This document shows positions 9,625-17,936 of a stretch of 64,000 nucleotides of DNA, one piece after another. Numbering within the stretch: the stretch's first letter is position 1; each line of letters starts with the position of its first letter. The notes under the pieces are model-generated. The model was not told the origin of the DNA, made no database searches, and saw only the letters and a program-made list of their open reading frames with translations. This DNA comes from Pseudomonas indica NBRC 103045 (GTDB lineage Bacteria > Pseudomonadota > Gammaproteobacteria > Pseudomonadales > Pseudomonadaceae). Position numbers and translations under genes: made by a program. Location: positions 1 to 64,000 of the forward strand of contig NZ_BDAC01000015.1 of assembly GCF_002091635.1 (NCBI RefSeq), read 5' to 3'.

Positions 9625-11484
9625 TTACAAGGCCTGGTAGCGCACGGTGACGTACACCGCCTGGCCCGGCTGGTTGAAGCCTTCGATGGTGCGGTAGTCG
9701 GCGTCGAACAGGTTGGCCAGGCGCGTCTGCAGGCGCCAGACCTTGTCGATGCGGTATTCGCCGCGCAGGTCGAGGGTGGCGAAGCCGGCCAGTTCGGTCT
9801 GGTTGTCCAGGTCGTCGTAGCTGGAATCCTGGGCGTGCAGGCTGGCGCCGACGCTGAAGTCGCCGAAGGCCCGGTCCACGTCGAGGTTGAACAGTTGCGA
9901 GGGTCGCCGGTTGAGGTCCTTGCCGTAGAGATCGCCCCGTTTGGAGCGGTTTTCCGCATCCATCAGGGTGTAGTTGGCGGACCAGTCCCAACCGAGCAGC
10001 GTGCTGCCGAGCGCCAGTTCGAGGCCACGGATGCGTGCCTTGTCGACACCCTCGGCGCGCAGGTTGCCGTTCACCCGCACGTTGGCGATCAGGTTGTCGA
10101 TGGAGGTGCGATAGGCGTTCACCGACCAGTGCCCCCAGCCATGCTTGCCGGAGAGACCGGCCTCCAGGCTGCGCGAGGTTTCCGCGTCCAGGTTCGGGTT
10201 GCCGAAGCCGGGGAAGTAGAGCTGGTTGAAAGTCGGCGCCTTGAAGGCCGTACCGTAGCTGGCAGTCAGCCGCAGCGCGTCGCTGAGCGCGTAGCCCCAG
10301 GCGGCGTTGCCGGTGTCGTGGTCGCCGAACTGTTCGTTGTCGTCGCGGCGCAGCGACAGTTGCCAGTCGTGCCGGCCGTATTCGCCCAGGTACTGGACGA
10401 AGGCGCCGGTGTTGTCGCGGGAATCCTCGACGTAATCGGTGGTGCCGTTGACTTCGTCGCGCTGATGGTCGAAGCCAAGGCTTAGGGTATGGCCTTCGGC
10501 GAGGCTGAGGTCGTTCTGCCAACTGGCGCTGTCGCGGCGGCTGTCGAAGCGCGACTCGAAGGCGCCGTCCAGGTAGCTGTCGGACTTGTCTTCGCTGCGC
10601 CCCACTTGCAGGGTCACCAGCCAGGGTTCCAGCGGAGCGAAACGCGCGCGCCCGCCGATCACCTTCTGCACCCCGTCGGCATTGGCGCCAAAGCCGGCGG
10701 TACGGCGGCGGTTCACTTGGTCGTAGTCGTTGTGGGCCTTGGCCTGCAGCAGGTTGCCGTCCAGCTCCAGGCCGTTGTCGAAGCGGTAGCCGGCGCTCAG
10801 CGTGCCCGACAGGTTGCGGTAGCCATCGGCATCGTTCTCATAGCCGCTGGCGTCGGCGGTCTTGGCGTTTATCCCGTCGGTGTCCTGGCCGCTGATGCCG
10901 AGGCTGTACCAGCCGCGCCCATCGCCGCCGGACACGCCAACGCTGCCGTTGTAGCTGTCGTGGGTGCCGTAGCCGGCGGAGAAGAACGGCTTGGCGCCCT
11001 GTCCCGTGCCCCGGCGGGTGAAGATCTGGATCACCCCGCCGATGGCCTCGGAACCGTAGAGGCTGGAACGCGGCCCACGCACCACCTCGATGCGCTCGAT
11101 CAGTTCCACTGGCAGGTCTTGGAACGCCGCGGCCCCGGAGCTCACCGAGCCGACCTTGATGCCGTCGATCAGCACCAGCACGTGGTTGGAGTTGGTACCG
11201 CGCATGAACAGCGAGGTGGTCTTACCCGGCCCGCCATTGCTGGTCAGGGAAACGCCTGGCACCTTCTTCAGCAGCTCCGGCACCGATTGCGCCTGACTGC
11301 GCTCGATCTCGGCACGGTCGATCACGGTGACTGCGGCCAGGTTCTGCTCGGCGGTCCGCGCCGTGCGGGTGGCGGTCACCACCTGCTCATCGAGGCTCAG
11401 GGGGCCGGCCGCCTGGGCCAGGGGAAAGGAAGACAGGCCCAGCAGCGCGTACGCCGCCGGCCTCAGCAAAGGCTTGCGAATCAA
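9625..11484 (-). CDS. btuB: TonB-dependent vitamin B12 receptor
   Basis: Outer-membrane receptor that imports corrinoids using TonB energy. The product is about 619 residues with a signal peptide (LLGLSSFPLAQA, cleavage after about residue 25), a TonB box-like EQVVTATR, a plug domain with VLVLIDGIKVGS and IERIEVVRGPRSSLYGSEAIGGVIQI, and a 22-strand-type barrel ending in an aromatic/leucine C-terminus. The likely start is TTG at 11484, preceded by GACGGAGAACGAT, since no ATG lies close to the signal peptide. It is the first gene after the cobalamin riboswitch. BtuB is inferred from the riboswitch and the operon; specificity for complete B12 versus precursors is unknown. Confidence 0.92.
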   Translation of the reverse strand: MIRKPLLRPAAYALLGLSSFPLAQAAGPLSLDEQVVTATRTARTAEQNLAAVTVIDRAEIERSQAQSVPELLKKVPGVSLTSNGGPGKTTSLFMRGTNSNHVLVLIDGIKVGSVSSGAAAFQDLPVELIERIEVVRGPRSSLYGSEAIGGVIQIFTRRGTGQGAKPFFSAGYGTHDSYNGSVGVSGGDGRGWYSLGISGQDTDGINAKTADASGYENDADGYRNLSGTLSAGYRFDNGLELDGNLLQAKAHNDYDQVNRRRTAGFGANADGVQKVIGGRARFAPLEPWLVTLQVGRSEDKSDSYLDGAFESRFDSRRDSASWQNDLSLAEGHTLSLGFDHQRDEVNGTTDYVEDSRDNTGAFVQYLGEYGRHDWQLSLRRDDNEQFGDHDTGNAAWGYALSDALRLTASYGTAFKAPTFNQLYFPGFGNPNLDAETSRSLEAGLSGKHGWGHWSVNAYRTSIDNLIANVRVNGNLRAEGVDKARIRGLELALGSTLLGWDWSANYTLMDAENRSKRGDLYGKDLNRRPSQLFNLDVDRAFGDFSVGASLHAQDSSYDDLDNQTELAGFATLDLRGEYRIDKVWRLQTRLANLFDADYRTIEGFNQPGQAVYVTVRYQAL

Positions 11485-11603
11485 GATCGTTCTCCGTCGT
11501 GCCACCCGCGCGACATGGGCTGGATACGGCAGCGGAGAACGGACGGCGACCGCGACGGCGAAACGCCCCGCGAGCCCGGCAAAGCCCTCCGCGATGCCAA
11601 TGG

Positions 11604-11806
11604 ATGCGACAGGCCGGTCTCCGGGCTCGCGAGCGGAACTCTGTTCCCGACCGCGCCTTCCCATGCCTGTGGCACAGTGGCTGCGTTGCGGTCGTTGACT
11701 CGCCTACCGTTGCGGGGGCAGCGCCGGATTCTTCGTGCGAATGAACCGGCTTCCCTGTTTCACCCCTTCGGCACATGGCCAAGGGGCACCTGAAGCAAGG
11801 TGCGGA
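11604..11806 (-). promoter_or_regulatory. Cobalamin riboswitch upstream of the B12 operon
   Basis: Read on the minus strand, the region contains the conserved order of an adenosylcobalamin riboswitch. GGTGCCCC and GTGAAACAGGGAAGCCGGT come first, then GCTGCCCCCGCAACGGTA, AGCCACTGTG, GGGAAGGCG, and the B12 box AGCCCGGAGACCGGCC at 11612-11627. About 120 bases separate it from the receptor start. No hairpin with a T-run is seen there, which favours control of translation initiation over transcription termination. A 12-codon leader frame (11481-11516) ends in a TGA overlapping the receptor's TTG. No other gene is seen in 11485-11931. The boundaries are approximate. Confidence 0.95.
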
Positions 11807-11931
11807 GGTTAGTGAGAGAAGGAACGGGCGTCAACGGCGCCCGGCGAAAACGCGGCCTGTCTCGGGCGACACGGGCCGCGGCCCCGGTAAACCGCCCACC
11901 GGGCACTGCTGGGGCCCGGTGGAGGTACTGC

Positions 11932-12198
11932 TCAGTTGCGCAGGTTGCTGCCGGCCTCCTGGATCTTGTCCTGCATGCTTCTGTTCAGTTCGGTGGCCAT
12001 GGTATCGGTGGCTGTCCGGATCAGGTCGTTGAGAATGCCGTTGACCTGGTTCGGCTGTGCCGCCGAGAACTGCGATGCCCCGCCAGCGGGTGCGGCCTGC
12101 CCTTGCGGCAGGTAGGTGGAGGAAGGTTGCAGCGTTCCGCATCCGCCCACGCCGAGCAACAGGGCAGGCAGCGCAATCGCCATGACGAACGGTTTCAT
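11932..12198 (-). CDS. Small putative lipoprotein
   Basis: An 88-residue protein with a lipoprotein signal (MKPFVMAIALPALLLGVGGC; cysteine at about residue 20), a Pro/Ala/Gln-rich linker, and a predicted amphipathic C-terminal helix (NGILNDLIRTATDTMATELN). It is probably anchored in the envelope. The ATG at 12198 has an upstream GAAAGGGA as ribosome-binding site. No family is recognised and no function can be assigned. It is transcribed in the same direction as the next lipoprotein gene, 141 bp away, and the cobalamin riboswitch lies downstream of it. Confidence 0.7.
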   Translation of the reverse strand: MKPFVMAIALPALLLGVGGCGTLQPSSTYLPQGQAAPAGGASQFSAAQPNQVNGILNDLIRTATDTMATELNRSMQDKIQEAGSNLRN

Positions 12199-12339
12199 AT
12201 GAATGTCCCTTTCAGTAAACGCCGAACCGCTTCTCGGCTCGATGGATGAAACTGCTACGGTTCGTATGCTTCGCCGATCTCCAATCGGGACCAATACGAC
12301 AGGTGTACTACTGCGGCGGACGCCGGATGAACGGCCCCC

Positions 12340-12660
12340 TCACTGGAACGGCATGGCCTTGATCGGCTCGCCCTTGCGGCTGCACATGGGCGGGTTGGTC
12401 ATGCCGAAGCTGAGCAGGTTGCCGCCGTTGATGATGCAGTTGAATTCCTTCTTGTCGCGGGTCTGCAGGGCCACGTAGGTGTTCACCCCTTCGGTCCGGC
12501 GGCTGACGATGGTGAGATCTTCCGGCGAGTAACCCAGCGCCCCCGACGTTTCGGACTTGATGCGGTCGTCGGTGAGGGTATTGGTGCCGGAAGCGATCGA
12601 GCTGCAACCCGCGATGAGCAGCGAGGCCAGGCAGGCCGAGGAAAGTTTTGCGAGTGACAT
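12340..12660 (-). CDS. Small putative lipoprotein
   Basis: A 106-residue protein with the lipobox SLLIAGC|SS at about residues 12-20. The mature part has TNTLTDDRIKSETSGALGYSPEDLTIVSRR, a phrase seen in a family of short Pseudomonas periplasmic lipoproteins. Two cysteines (NCIINGG and MCSRKG) may form a disulphide. The ATG at 12660 is preceded by AAGGAGCCGTCC, a good ribosome-binding site. The role is unknown; the two neighbouring lipoproteins share no obvious sequence with each other. Confidence 0.72.
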   Translation of the reverse strand: MSLAKLSSACLASLLIAGCSSIASGTNTLTDDRIKSETSGALGYSPEDLTIVSRRTEGVNTYVALQTRDKKEFNCIINGGNLLSFGMTNPPMCSRKGEPIKAMPFQ

Positions 12661-12815
12661 GGACGGCTCCTTGCGAGGGGGTGTCGGCGGAATTATCGAC
12701 AGCACCCGACGAAGGGTCGATTAGTACGGATGGGCTATGGGACGACGCACCGCGTCTCGGCACAATGTCTCTTTTTGGCTAGGCTGGGGCTAATCCACGA
12801 TAAGACCCACAACGC

Positions 12816-13457
12816 ATGCACGAGCGAACGGTAAAAGATCGAATCATCGTTGCCGATGACCACCCGGTGTTCCGCGATGGTTTGAAACGCATCGTCCTGA
12901 AGCAATTCCCCGGCGCCCAGGTACAGGAAGCCGGCTGCATGGAAGAAGTGCTCGCCTGCGCCCGCGCAAGCGAGGAACCGCCGGACACCTTCGTCCTCGA
13001 CCTGCTCTTCCCCGGCCTCGATTCGACGCGCAGTATCGGCGAGCTGCGCCAGGAGTTCCGCAGCAGCTCCATCGTCATCGTGTCGATGGTGGATGACGCC
13101 GCGCTGATCCAGGACATCATGGCCGCCGGCGCCGATGGCTTCATCGGCAAGTCCGTTTCCCCCGACGAGATCGGTGCCGCCCTCGCCGCCGTCCGCAACG
13201 GCGAGTTCGTGGTGAAGTTCTCGCCCAGCGGCCTGGTCCCGGCCCGGCACGAGCCCCCTGCCCCCCTGGAGCCGCTGACCCCGCGTCAGCGCGACGTACT
13301 GCGCCTGGTCGCCGATGGCCTGTCGAACAAGGAGATCGCCCGCAAGCTGGAGATTTCGCCGTTCACCGTGCGCATCCACGTGTCGTCGCTGCTGCGTGCA
13401 CTCAACGTCGGCACGCGCTCGGCCTTGGCGGCCAAGGCGGCGAAGGCCGGACTCTGA
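12816..13457 (+). CDS. LuxR/NarL-family response regulator
   Basis: A 213-residue two-component regulator. The receiver domain has the acidic pair in IIVADDHPVF (residues 14-15), the phospho-accepting Asp62 in FVLDLLFPG and the conserved Lys112 in GFIGKSVSP. A Pro-rich linker near 145 leads to a LuxR-type helix-turn-helix at about 154-205 (LTPRQRDVLRLVADGLSNKE). It is convergent with a hybrid sensor kinase gene only 7 bp away, and the two are likely partners although not co-transcribed. The ATG at 12816 has only a weak ribosome-binding site. The regulon is unknown. Confidence 0.9.
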   Translation: MHERTVKDRIIVADDHPVFRDGLKRIVLKQFPGAQVQEAGCMEEVLACARASEEPPDTFVLDLLFPGLDSTRSIGELRQEFRSSSIVIVSMVDDAALIQDIMAAGADGFIGKSVSPDEIGAALAAVRNGEFVVKFSPSGLVPARHEPPAPLEPLTPRQRDVLRLVADGLSNKEIARKLEISPFTVRIHVSSLLRALNVGTRSALAAKAAKAGL

Positions 13458-13464
13458 GCCGCGA

Positions 13465-15096
13465 TCAGGCCGCCGCCTGGGCCTTCGCGCCCAGACGCAG
13501 CGCGCTCAGCACCGAACGCAGCTCCGCTGGCCGGACCGGCTTGGCCAGCACCGGGATGTCCTTGTCGCCCACCGCTTCCTGGACGCGCTTGACGTCGTGT
13601 CCGGTGATCACCACGGCGGGAATCCGCCGGCCATGCAGGTGGCGCAGGCGCGCGATGCAGTCCGCGCCGGACACTTCGGTACCGAGATCGTAATCGGTGA
13701 CGATCAGGTCGCAGTGCCCACCGCCATCCGGCATCGCGGTTTCCATGCGAACCACACAGCCCCATTTTTCCAGCAGGCTCGCGGTGGCCTGCAACACGCG
13801 CCGGTCGTCCTCAATGAGGGTTACATGCAAGCCCTCCAGTAGCTGGGACGGCAGCGCGCGGCCGGTCGCCGGACGCAACTCCGCCGGGCTGGCCCGCTCC
13901 AGGCCCTGGACCACCACCAACGTGCCACGCCCCGGCCGCGAGGCGATCCGTACTTGCAGCCCCATCAGATCACCGAGGCGCCTGACGATGGACAACCCCA
14001 ACCCGACGCCCTCGATGTCCTTGTCGCGCGGCTGGCGGACCCGGTAGAACTCCTCGAACACCTGCGCCAGATGCTCCGTGGCGATGCCGCCGCCCCGGTC
14101 GTACAGCTCGATAGCCACGCCACCGCCGCGCCGCCGACAGCCGATCAGCACCGGGCGCCCCGGCGCGTACTTGAGGGCGTTGGACAGCAGGTTCTGCAGC
14201 ATGGTGGTGAGCAGGCCGGGGTCGCAGCGGACGCAGCAACGGGTCGGCCGGAGCTTGATCTCCACGCCCGCCCAGCGCGCCGCCTCGGCGTTCTGCAGCA
14301 ACAGGTCCTCAAGCAGCGGCTGCAGCGGTATCACCTCCGGACGCGGCACCACCTTGCCGTTGTCCAGGGTGTAGATGTCGAGGATCGAACGGAACAGTTG
14401 CGACACGCTGTGCAGCGAACGGTCGATGTTGTCCACCATCTGTCGTTCTTGCGCGCCGAGTTCCGCATCGCGCAGGCAGGCGGTGAATAGGCTGATGGAG
14501 TGGATGGGCTGGCGCAGGTCGTGGCTAGCCTGGGCCAGGAAGCGGGATTTCGCCTGCGTGGCGGCCGTGGCCTCCTCGGAAGCGCGGCGAGTCTGGTTCA
14601 GCAGGAGATGCGCGTAGGCTGGCACGATGATGGTGGTGAGCGCCAGGGTCGCCACCTGATAGGGATGCTCCAGCCAGTAGGTGTTCAGCCAGGCGACGAT
14701 GCCAAGCGTCAGCAGCGCCATTCCGGTGGCGACCGCCAGGTAGCGCGAGCCGAAACGCAGACCGTTGCCCACCGTCACCCACAGCAGGACGGCGAACAGC
14801 GGCAGCAGGGCTTCCCCGCCCATCACCATGGCGAAGGTGATGCCCATGTAGTCGTTGAGCATGCCGCTCAACCGGCGCAGCGGATACATGCCGGGCCAGC
14901 GCACGATGACAGCGAACAATCCCAGCGAGAACGTGAAGGAGCCCACGCTGTAGATCAGGATCGGCAGGGTCCGCTCCGGCGGTGCATAGCCGGCGGCGAG
15001 GACGATCGCCACGTAGAGGATGGCCAGAAAGATGATGATCAGGCGCACGATGGCCTGGGAGCGCTCGGTATCGCCTGTGTTGTTCTGTCTCGACAT
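13465..15096 (-). CDS. Hybrid sensor histidine kinase with C-terminal receiver
   Basis: A 543-residue membrane kinase. Five or six hydrophobic segments fill residues 17-165 with no large periplasmic loop, so the signal is probably sensed in or at the membrane. The dimerisation domain has SHDLRQPIHSISLF with the phospho-accepting His192. The ATPase domain shows LLSNALKYAPG, YDRGGGIATEHL and GVGLGLSIVRRL. A receiver domain follows with IEDDRRV and the phospho-Asp in LIVTDYDLG. The HDLRQP form of the H-box belongs to the RpfC/NahK-like group. The convergent response regulator (12816-13457) is the obvious candidate partner. Confidence 0.9.
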   Translation of the reverse strand: MSRQNNTGDTERSQAIVRLIIIFLAILYVAIVLAAGYAPPERTLPILIYSVGSFTFSLGLFAVIVRWPGMYPLRRLSGMLNDYMGITFAMVMGGEALLPLFAVLLWVTVGNGLRFGSRYLAVATGMALLTLGIVAWLNTYWLEHPYQVATLALTTIIVPAYAHLLLNQTRRASEEATAATQAKSRFLAQASHDLRQPIHSISLFTACLRDAELGAQERQMVDNIDRSLHSVSQLFRSILDIYTLDNGKVVPRPEVIPLQPLLEDLLLQNAEAARWAGVEIKLRPTRCCVRCDPGLLTTMLQNLLSNALKYAPGRPVLIGCRRRGGGVAIELYDRGGGIATEHLAQVFEEFYRVRQPRDKDIEGVGLGLSIVRRLGDLMGLQVRIASRPGRGTLVVVQGLERASPAELRPATGRALPSQLLEGLHVTLIEDDRRVLQATASLLEKWGCVVRMETAMPDGGGHCDLIVTDYDLGTEVSGADCIARLRHLHGRRIPAVVITGHDVKRVQEAVGDKDIPVLAKPVRPAELRSVLSALRLGAKAQAAA

Positions 15097-15212
15097 GTCC
15101 CTGTGCCTCGCCGGTTCCGCTCCAGTGGCTCAGAAATGATACGGTCGGGGCGCTTCGAGGGCAGGTCTTCCCCCGCCTACACGGCGAATTTACCGACCGA
15201 CGGCAGACCGGC

Positions 15213-15725
15213 TCAGTCTTCGGTGGGCTCCAGAATGGCCAGCAACGCCACCAGCCCTGCCTCCAGCGCTGCCCGGTCCTGTGCTGCCAGGGGTTCGAGG
15301 ATGCGCCGCTCGTTCTCCACATGGGCCTCCACGGCGCGGTCGATCAGCGCCAACCCCTCGTCGGTCAGTTGCACCAGCAGGCTGCGCGCATCGCTGGGAT
15401 TGGGCACCCGCTGTATCCAGCCAGCCGCCTCCAGACGCTGCAGGCGGTGGGTCATGGTGCCGGAGGTGACCATCAGCGACGAGAACAGCGCGGTCGGCGC
15501 CAGCCGGTACGGCGCGCCCGAGCGCCGCAGGGTGGCCAGGACATCGAATTCCCAACCGCTCATCCCGAAGCGGGCGAACACCTCGTCCAGCCGGCGTTGT
15601 AGCAATGCCGAACAGCGCTTGGCCCGGCCGATGAGCCCCATGGGCGTAACGTCCAGGTCAGGCCGTTCGCGCCGCCATTGATCGAGAATGACCTCCACCG
15701 CATCCACCCGTCGCTCCGAACTCAT
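15213..15725 (-). CDS. MarR-family transcriptional regulator
   Basis: A 170-residue winged-helix regulator with the MarR core: RRLDEVFARFGMSGWEFDVLATLRRSG, then the recognition region LFSSLMVTSGTMTHRLQRLEAAGWIQRV and the wing NPSDARSLLVQLTDEG. MarR proteins usually repress a divergent gene and release DNA when a small phenolic or drug-like ligand binds. Here the divergent gene encodes an EamA/DMT exporter, and the 73-bp intergenic region is full of inverted repeats. The ATG at 15725 follows GAGGTGGCG. Ligand unknown. Confidence 0.92.
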   Translation of the reverse strand: MSSERRVDAVEVILDQWRRERPDLDVTPMGLIGRAKRCSALLQRRLDEVFARFGMSGWEFDVLATLRRSGAPYRLAPTALFSSLMVTSGTMTHRLQRLEAAGWIQRVPNPSDARSLLVQLTDEGLALIDRAVEAHVENERRILEPLAAQDRAALEAGLVALLAILEPTED

Positions 15726-15740
15726 CGCCACCTCATTTAA

Positions 15741-15794
15741 CTTGAAATCAAGATAAATCCGCCTTAGCCTGGATTTATCTTGAATTGAAGATAT
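15741..15794. promoter_or_regulatory. Operator-like palindrome cluster between marR and EamA genes
   Basis: The perfect 13-bp inverted repeat TCAAGATAAATCC (15748-15760) and GGATTTATCTTGA (15771-15783) is separated by 10 bp. It is overlapped by two shorter near-palindromes, CTTGAAATCAAG (15741-15752) and ATCTTGAATTGAAGAT (15777-15792). The half-site ATCTTGA/TCAAGAT occurs repeatedly, as expected for one or two MarR dimers. The right end reaches to within 5 bp of the EamA start codon, so binding there would block its translation start region or promoter. Confidence 0.75.
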
Positions 15795-15798
15795 CTCC

Positions 15799-16719
15799 AT
15801 GATCAGTACACATCGCCACATGGCCTGGCTGGATGTTCTCATGACCGCCCTGGCCCCAGCCATCTGGGGCTCCACCTATATCGTCACGACCGAACTGCTG
15901 CCGCCCGACCGGCCCTTCATCGCCGCCGTTCTGCGCTGCCTGCCGGCCGGCCTGCTGCTGGTGCTGTTCGCCCGGCACCTGCCCGGCCGTCGCGAATGGG
16001 GTCGCCTGCTCGTTCTCGCCGCACTGAACATCGGCTTCTTCCAGGCCCTGCTGTTCGTCGCCGCCTATCGGCTGCCGGGCGGGCTCGCGGCGGTGGTCGG
16101 CGCGATCCAGCCGCTGTTGGTGATGGGCCTGGTCTGGGCGGTCGACCGACGCCAACCGGCGGCCCTCGCCGTATGGGCCAGCCTGATGGGCATCGTCGGC
16201 ATGGCCGCCCTGCTGCTGTCCCCGGACTCGGTCTGGGACCCCATCGGCGTCACCGCCGCGCTGACCGGCGCGATCTGCATGGCGGCGGGCAACTTCCTGG
16301 CACGTCGCTGGCAGACCAACATACCGGTGCTGGCCTTCACCGGCTGGCAACTGCTGGCCGGCGGGTTGATGCTGGTCCCGGTCGCCTGGGTCGCCGACCC
16401 GCCCCTGCCGGTCCTGACGCCGGTCCAGTGGCTGGGCTATGCCTATCTATCGCTGGTCGGCGCACTGCTCGCCTATGGGCTGTGGTTCCGCGGCATCGCC
16501 CGGCTGACACCGGTGGCCGTCTCCTCGCTCGGCCTGTTGAGCCCGCTGACCGCGGTGATCCTCGGCTGGGCCCTGCTAGGCCAGGCCATGGGCGGCCTGT
16601 CGCTGGTGGGGTTGCTGATGGTGCTCGGCAGCGTCCTGGCCGTGCAATGGCAAGCCGGCCGCGCGTCGTCGACGCCCCGCCCCACCGAAATAACCCTGGC
16701 CACCGGCCGCCCGGCCTGA
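15799..16719 (+). CDS. EamA/DMT-family transporter (drug/metabolite exporter)
   Basis: A 306-residue inner-membrane protein with ten predicted transmembrane segments in two EamA repeats. The first contains APAIWGSTYIVTTELLPPDRP and the second AAGNFLARRWQTNIPVLAFTGWQLL, ending PLTAVILGWALLGQAM. Members export amino acids, nucleobases or other metabolites, or are efflux pumps; the substrate cannot be read from sequence. The divergent MarR gene and its palindromes suggest induction by a small molecule. A nitroreductase gene starts 27 bp downstream on the same strand and probably belongs to the same operon. Confidence 0.9.
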   Translation: MISTHRHMAWLDVLMTALAPAIWGSTYIVTTELLPPDRPFIAAVLRCLPAGLLLVLFARHLPGRREWGRLLVLAALNIGFFQALLFVAAYRLPGGLAAVVGAIQPLLVMGLVWAVDRRQPAALAVWASLMGIVGMAALLLSPDSVWDPIGVTAALTGAICMAAGNFLARRWQTNIPVLAFTGWQLLAGGLMLVPVAWVADPPLPVLTPVQWLGYAYLSLVGALLAYGLWFRGIARLTPVAVSSLGLLSPLTAVILGWALLGQAMGGLSLVGLLMVLGSVLAVQWQAGRASSTPRPTEITLATGRPA

Positions 16720-16746
16720 ATCCCATTCCTCCGACGGAACGACACC

Positions 16747-17364
16747 ATGGACAACCCCATCCGCACGCTCATCGAGTCACGCATCTCCGCCAACTACTAC
16801 GACACCCGCCGCGATGTACCGGAGGCGTTGATCGAGGAGTTGGTCCGCCTGGCCACCCGGGCACCTTCGGCTTTCAACTTCCAGAATTGGAAATTCATCG
16901 CCGTGCGCTCGGCGGAGGCCAAACAGCGTCTGAAAACGGTCGCCTTCGGTCAGCAGAAAGTAGTGGACGCCCCGGTCACCTTCATCATCTGCGGCACGCT
17001 GGCCGCCCACGAACGCCTGCCCGAGGTGCTTCGCCCATCGGTCGAGGCCGGCATCCTCGATCGCTCGGTGTTCGACGGCTGGGTGACAATGGCCGCACGC
17101 TCGCACAGCGACAACCCGACCCTGCAACGCGACGAGGCGATCCGTTCGGCCTCCCTGGCGGCGATGACGCTGATGCTCGCCGCCGAGGGCATGGGTCTGT
17201 CCAGCGGCTCGATGAGCGGCTTCGACCCCGCGGGCGTGGCGCGGGAATTCCAGCTGGCGGAAACGGAGATTCCGGTGATCCTGGTGACCGTGGGCTACCC
17301 GGCGCCGGGCAACTGGCCGCAGAAGCCGCGCCTGCCGTTGCGGGACGTGCTCGAATTCGCCTGA
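16747..17364 (+). CDS. Nitroreductase-family flavoprotein
   Basis: A 205-residue FMN-dependent oxidoreductase of the nitroreductase fold. The N-terminal ESRISANYYDTRRDVPEALIEELVRLATRAPSAFNFQNWKFI has the usual R-x-x-x-YD and APSxxNxQxW phosphate/flavin-binding motifs; LAAEGMGLSSGSMSGFDP is the C-terminal FMN loop. It starts after CCGACGGAACGACACC, 27 bp from the EamA transporter stop, suggesting co-regulation by the MarR repressor and a role in handling a quinone- or nitro-type compound. Substrate unknown. Confidence 0.9.
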   Translation: MDNPIRTLIESRISANYYDTRRDVPEALIEELVRLATRAPSAFNFQNWKFIAVRSAEAKQRLKTVAFGQQKVVDAPVTFIICGTLAAHERLPEVLRPSVEAGILDRSVFDGWVTMAARSHSDNPTLQRDEAIRSASLAAMTLMLAAEGMGLSSGSMSGFDPAGVAREFQLAETEIPVILVTVGYPAPGNWPQKPRLPLRDVLEFA

Positions 17365-17375
17365 GCGGAAAGGAA

Positions 17376-17404
17376 AAAAGGCCTGGCCGATGGCCAAGCC
17401 TTTT
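17376..17404. terminator. Bidirectional intrinsic terminator
   Basis: AAAAGGC-C-TGGCC (17376-17388) pairs with GGCCA-A-GCCTTTT (17392-17404) around a 3-base loop, with a single C/A mismatch. A-runs on the left and T-runs on the right make it usable both for the nitroreductase mRNA (plus strand) and for the tRNA-Ala transcript (minus strand). Confidence 0.75.
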
Positions 17405-17409
17405 CGAGA

Positions 17410-17485
<76 letters not shown>

Positions 17486-17609
17486 GATGTGGCGCTGACT
17501 GTAGCCTGACGAAATGCGCCTCGCAATAGGGACCCGGCAATGGTTCGTGTCGCCTGCCGAGCCAAGGCTCGGAGGTGGCGAATGGGGCCTTCGGGCAGGC
17601 TCGTCATCG

Positions 17610-17930
17610 TCAGTGCCTGGGGACGAAGCCGGCCGGTTTGGTCGACAGCCAGTCGACGAATTGACGGAGGCGTGAGTCGGCCAGCAGGGCGTCGCGGCTG
17701 TTGAAGGTCAGTGCCAGCTCCTTCTCGCTGAACAGCTTGTGGATCTGGTTGTGGCAGGGACGGCAGACCCAGAGAGTGGCGGTGATACGCTCGCTCTTCG
17801 CGTAGCGCTTCTGCACATAGGGCTTGTCGTGCAGGGCTTTGGGAATCAGGTGGTGCCGGGTCAGGGGCGCCTGGCGACCACAGAGTTCACAGGCGTCGGG
17901 TTGAGGCGGCAGGCGAATCGGTTCAGGCAT
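17610..17930 (-). CDS. HNH-type zinc-finger protein
   Basis: A 106-residue protein with a clear HNH-like core: CELCGRQAP (CxxC), TRHHLIPKALH (HH), then LWVCRPCHNQIHKLF (CxxCHxxIH). Four cysteines should bind a structural zinc and the histidines a catalytic metal. Many such short HNH proteins are nucleases, but others act only as DNA-binding proteins. It starts 6 bp after the stop of the O-methyltransferase gene on the same strand, so the two probably share a transcript. No mobile element or restriction system is adjacent. Confidence 0.8.
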   Translation of the reverse strand: MPEPIRLPPQPDACELCGRQAPLTRHHLIPKALHDKPYVQKRYAKSERITATLWVCRPCHNQIHKLFSEKELALTFNSRDALLADSRLRQFVDWLSTKPAGFVPRH

Positions 17931-17936
17931 GACGGA

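Noticed and set aside
9625-11664. A longer receptor start giving 679 residues
   Set aside because: The extra 60 residues translate the riboswitch region and lack any conserved feature; the signal peptide begins just after the TTG at 11484.
11895-11922. Hairpin CCCACCGGGC / GCCCGGTGG as a terminator of the small lipoprotein gene
   Set aside because: The stem is good but there is no T-run on either strand, and such GC-rich repeats occur by chance here.
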